Assembly (NCBI GenBank): GCA_024275565.1
Contig: JAJRYY010000038.1
Location: forward strand, 1-34,183
Length of the DNA stretch: 34,183 nucleotides
Source of the DNA: Planctomycetota bacterium
Lineage (GTDB): Bacteria > Planctomycetota > Phycisphaerae > UBA1845
Direction: 5' to 3'
This document shows positions 31,501-34,183 of the stretch, piece by piece. How positions within the stretch are numbered: the stretch's first letter is position 1; every line of letters starts with the position of its first letter. The translations under genes were made by a program, and so were the position numbers. The notes below the pieces were generated by a model. It was not told the DNA's origin, did not search any database, and worked only from the letters and a program-made list of their open reading frames with translations.

Positions 31501-32631
31501 ATGCTGCAAGTCGCCATCCAGAAACAGGTAGGAGCGTTCAAACTCGACGTCGCCTTTCAGCACGAGGGCGGCACCTTGATCCTTTTTGGACCTAGCGGAT
31601 CAGGTAAAACAACAACCCTGCGCAACATTGCAGGATTGGATCGCCCAACGTCAGGACACATCACATTCGATGGCGAAGCATTATACGACCGCTCAAAACG
31701 CATCAACATGCGCGTCCAGCAGCGGAGACTCGGCTTCATTTTCCAGCAACCAAGCCTCTTCCCGCACATGACCGCAAGAGAAAACATCGCATACGCCGGT
31801 GGAAAAACGTCAGACGCAGAGCGATGGATTGAACTCTTCGGAGTCCAGCATATCGTAGACCAGCATCCAAACCAGATGTCCGGCGGAGAGCAGCAGAGAA
31901 TCACAATCATCAGAGCGCTGATGCGACAACCACGATGCCTCCTCATGGACGAACCAATGTCAGCCGTGGACGCTGGCACTAGACACCTGCTCCTCCACGA
32001 ATTACACGCACTGCAACGCGAAACAAAGATCCCAATGATCTATGTAACACACAATGTCAGCGAAGCCTACAGAATCGGCGACCGCGTCATCGTCATGGAA
32101 GGCGGACGCATCGTGCAGGATGGCCTACCCATCGAAGTCTTCCACACGCCAACATCAGCAGCCATCGCATCGCTCTCAGGAACCGAAAACATCATCACAG
32201 GACGCGTATTATCCCACAATGCAGAAGACCACACCACCACCATCGACGCACAAGGCGCCACTTTGCATGTACCACTTTGCCACGAAAAAATCGGAAAATC
32301 CACAACACTCGCAGTACGCCCGGAGGATATATTGCTGGCAACAGGAGAGGTCTCAGGTACTAGCGCAAGAAACCAGGTCGCAGGACGCGTCGTCAAGGTG
32401 CGATACGATACATTCCCAACAGTACTGGTAGCCCTGGATACAGGATTATCCCTGCGGGCCAAACTGACGCATCAATCCGTGAAATTCTTGAAAATCGAAC
32501 CAGGAAGGAGGGTCTACCTGCTCATGAAAACATGGGCCTTTCACCCGCTCGATGCGGGCAGGTCGCACCATCACACACCAGATCCGCTTAAAGATACACC
32601 CACAAATGACAACGCCATGAGGCGACCATAA
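31501..32631 (+). CDS. modC: Molybdate ABC transporter ATP-binding protein ModC
   Basis: 376 residues; the ATG at 31501 directly follows the modAB stop with no gap. Walker A is GPSGSGKTTTLRNIAGLDRP (from about residue 31). The Q-loop is in IFQQPSLFPHMTARENIAYA, the signature reads MSGGEQQR (usually LSGGE), Walker B is CLLMDEPMSAVD, and the H-loop is in IYVTHNVSEA. The C-terminal third (about 235-360) holds Mop/TOBE-like oxyanion-binding segments, including TLAVRPEDILLATGE. ModC hydrolyses ATP to drive import through ModB, and the Mop/TOBE region can bind molybdate and restrain the transporter. A His-rich tail (AGRSHHHTP) ends the protein. The next gene begins three bases after the stop. Confidence 0.93.
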   Translation: MLQVAIQKQVGAFKLDVAFQHEGGTLILFGPSGSGKTTTLRNIAGLDRPTSGHITFDGEALYDRSKRINMRVQQRRLGFIFQQPSLFPHMTARENIAYAGGKTSDAERWIELFGVQHIVDQHPNQMSGGEQQRITIIRALMRQPRCLLMDEPMSAVDAGTRHLLLHELHALQRETKIPMIYVTHNVSEAYRIGDRVIVMEGGRIVQDGLPIEVFHTPTSAAIASLSGTENIITGRVLSHNAEDHTTTIDAQGATLHVPLCHEKIGKSTTLAVRPEDILLATGEVSGTSARNQVAGRVVKVRYDTFPTVLVALDTGLSLRAKLTHQSVKFLKIEPGRRVYLLMKTWAFHPLDAGRSHHHTPDPLKDTPTNDNAMRRP

Positions 32632-32634
32632 AAA

Positions 32635-33936
32635 ATGCGAGAGCGATGTGCGGTCCTATACCTGCTATGCGTATCACTCGCAGTCTTCCTGGTCCATGAA
32701 CCAGGTTTTCTCATAGCAATATCCATCCTCCACCTCATCGCAGCCATTCCCTGCGGCGTCACAGCCCCACGCCTGTGGCGATTGATCTACAGCATCAAAT
32801 GGTTCGTACTATTCCTCATCGTCGCACAGATCATATTCCCACCAAGATCACACTTCCTGCTCGACTGGTTACTACAAAATGACCCCAATCTCGCCGAAGC
32901 ATGGGGACTGATTCCTATCGACCATGCGATGCACGCAATCGGCGAAGCAGGAAAAAAAGCAGCACCACGACCCGCATGGCAAGCCGGCGCATTGGTAGGA
33001 ATCTATCAGGCACTCCAGGTCTACACCATGGCACTCGTCTCGGTCGTCGTCAGAAAAGGCATAGGCCGCACAGGTTTCGTCAAAGGCCTCGAAAGCGTCT
33101 TTCTACCACACGACGCCGCAACTATCGTAGACGCCTGCCTCGACCGCCTCGAGGAGCGACGAGCAACCATGGGCGAAACGCGACGGAGAAAGAAAAACAG
33201 AAAAACCCATTCCACCACCACGGAGAACGATCCCGCAGCCTCACCAGTTCGATCCATCATGCGAGGCGATCCATCATGGGTTCTCGATCGACTCGAAGGG
33301 GCGATCACGGAGAGCAACGCACAACCAGAGAACGAGGACGAATCCAAAACACTACCAGACGATCTCTCAACGCTATCACGCATTACAGTGGTCCTCATGT
33401 CACTCAGGATGCTGAAGGTAACACCAGGCACAGGACTGACCCCGGGATTCCAGAATATCATCGTACTCCCCCTCCTATGCTACGCAGCCGACCGATCACC
33501 AAGGCGATGGTCAGCCACACTCGTCGGCGGAGCAACAGGCGTACTATCCACCATGCTGGGCCTCGGGAGAAACGGACTCTTCATTCTCCCAGCCCATGTA
33601 TTACCCGGCATCATCATCGACGCAGGATGGAGCTGGGCAAACGCAAAACCAAAACCAAGACCGAACGCAAGACCGAAAGCAGGATCAGCAAGCGGGGAAC
33701 ACATCTCACGCACGCGCTGCATCGCACTAGGTGCAGCCGCAGGACTGGGACGCTTCACCGGCATGTTGCTCGTTCTACTCCTCCTCGGAAACCCGGAACT
33801 ACTCGCCGCCATACCATTCTTCTCAGCAGGCCACCTCTTCTTCGGCGCCCTCAGCGGAATAGTAACCCACAGCCTGATACAAAAAATTCGCGTACAGGAA
33901 GCAGAAAAACAAATCGTAAAGCAGCCACACGATTAA
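32635..33936 (+). CDS. Membrane protein with ECF T-like and S-like halves, in the mod operon
   Basis: 433 residues starting three bases after modC, with GAGG about 11 bases upstream. The N-terminal half has hydrophobic segments (VLYLLCVSLAVFLVH, FLIAISILHLIAAIPC, WFVLFLIVAQIIF) and then LVGIYQALQVYTMALVSVVV and FVKGLESVFLPHDAATIVDA, a pattern loosely like the energy-coupling T component (CbiQ/EcfT). A basic, polar linker follows (about 180-260). The C-terminal half has IIVLPLLCYAADRS, ILPAHVLPGIIIDAGW and GRFTGMLLVLLLLGNPELLA, resembling ECF substrate-binding S components. Both similarities are my reading of pattern, not confirmed homology. Tight linkage to modAB-modC suggests a role in oxyanion or cofactor uptake. 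It could equally be a coupled membrane protein of unrelated function. Confidence 0.72.
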   Translation: MRERCAVLYLLCVSLAVFLVHEPGFLIAISILHLIAAIPCGVTAPRLWRLIYSIKWFVLFLIVAQIIFPPRSHFLLDWLLQNDPNLAEAWGLIPIDHAMHAIGEAGKKAAPRPAWQAGALVGIYQALQVYTMALVSVVVRKGIGRTGFVKGLESVFLPHDAATIVDACLDRLEERRATMGETRRRKKNRKTHSTTTENDPAASPVRSIMRGDPSWVLDRLEGAITESNAQPENEDESKTLPDDLSTLSRITVVLMSLRMLKVTPGTGLTPGFQNIIVLPLLCYAADRSPRRWSATLVGGATGVLSTMLGLGRNGLFILPAHVLPGIIIDAGWSWANAKPKPRPNARPKAGSASGEHISRTRCIALGAAAGLGRFTGMLLVLLLLGNPELLAAIPFFSAGHLFFGALSGIVTHSLIQKIRVQEAEKQIVKQPHD

Positions 33937-33944
33937 AAATGTAG

Positions 33945-33964
33945 CACAGCCGCCCCCAACTGTG
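33945..33964 (+). terminator. Small hairpin after the mod operon
   Basis: CACAG (33945-33949) pairs with CTGTG (33960-33964) around a C-rich loop, nine bases after the stop. A second direct-repeat pair (CCGTCAAACAAACC near 33966, CCGTTCAACAAACC near 34004) follows. It is a weak terminator candidate with no T-tract. Confidence 0.3.
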
Positions 33965-34106
33965 GCCGTCAAACAAACCAAACGCACGCCCCAAAAACCG
34001 TAACCGTTCAACAAACCAAAACCGCCCCACCGCAACCAGATGTAGTCGTCCCTGAAAAAGTTCGAAAACGCTACTATTTAAGCGTGAAATGGCGATTGGT
34101 AGCGTG

Positions 34107-34112
34107 TATAAT
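34107..34112 (+). promoter_or_regulatory. Consensus -10 hexamer for a gene starting at the right edge
   Basis: TATAAT matches the sigma-70 -10 exactly. No good -35 lies at 16-18 bases (GTGAAA at 34084-34089 is a poor match). It lies 54 bases before an ATG at 34167. Confidence 0.3.
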
Positions 34113-34166
34113 TTGCAAGGAAACCACGGACGAACGGTCAAAACCTTGCAATACGGGACGGATTCC

Positions 34167-34183
34167 ATGAAGCCCAAGCCACA
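34167..34183 (+). CDS. Possible start of a gene running off the right edge
   Basis: ATG at 34167 with GGGACGG 5-12 bases upstream begins a frame reading MKPKP before the window ends. It is too short to identify. Support comes from the upstream TATAAT and a purine-rich ribosome binding site. Confidence 0.25.

Overview
The window looks like a stretch of a chromosome from a moderately GC-rich Gram-negative-type bacterium. Lipoprotein signals, TolC-type outer-membrane factors and tripartite RND pumps imply an outer membrane. The mix of a MASE3-type hybrid histidine kinase, a zf-HC2 anti-sigma factor, very long CusA-type pumps, HMBD/DUF3347 adaptors and a PYROXD2-like oxidoreductase would suit Planctomycetota or a relative. 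That placement is an inference from gene content only.

Layout. (1) 1-5.4 kb: a DinG-type helicase that lacks one expected Fe-S cysteine, a small membrane-anchored protein of unknown function, and a convergent CrtI/PYROXD2-like FAD oxidoreductase. (2) 6.0-9.4 kb: a compact operon of DsrE2-like protein, TusA sulfur carrier, a 53-codon small ORF and a MASE3 hybrid histidine kinase. (3) 9.5-12.2 kb: an ECF sigma factor and its zf-HC2 anti-sigma factor on the minus strand, divergent from a secreted protein with three YHS/TRASH-like Cys modules; two tandem palindromes lie between them. (4) 12.8-20.5 kb: a CusCBA-type Cu/Ag efflux operon, with an adaptor carrying three heavy-metal-binding motifs and an unusually long pump. 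(5) 21.0-22.2 kb: a membrane protein and a class I methyltransferase. (6) 22.2-29.6 kb: a structured leader candidate, a secreted Cys/His-rich protein, then a CzcCBA-type operon that includes a 51-residue lipoprotein and a czcB split by an apparent one-base deletion. (7) 29.6-33.9 kb: two strong RNA-structure candidates upstream of a molybdate-type ABC operon (fused ModA-ModB, ModC) and a 433-residue membrane protein whose ends resemble ECF-transporter T and S components. The start of a further gene may lie at the right edge.

How the genes fit together: the centre is a metal-homeostasis island with two RND pumps, periplasmic metal-binding proteins and a probable sigma/anti-sigma switch. It is followed by oxyanion import. 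No MerR-, ArsR- or CueR-type regulator is visible, so control may come from the sigma/anti-sigma pair and RNA structures.

Two window-wide features stand out. Short tandem repeats (13-26 bp, 2-5 copies) sit at many gene boundaries, and some extend into coding sequence. Strand composition also changes: the plus strand is G/T-rich at the left whatever the gene direction, and C/A-rich at the right. No tRNA, rRNA, CRISPR array or transposase was seen.
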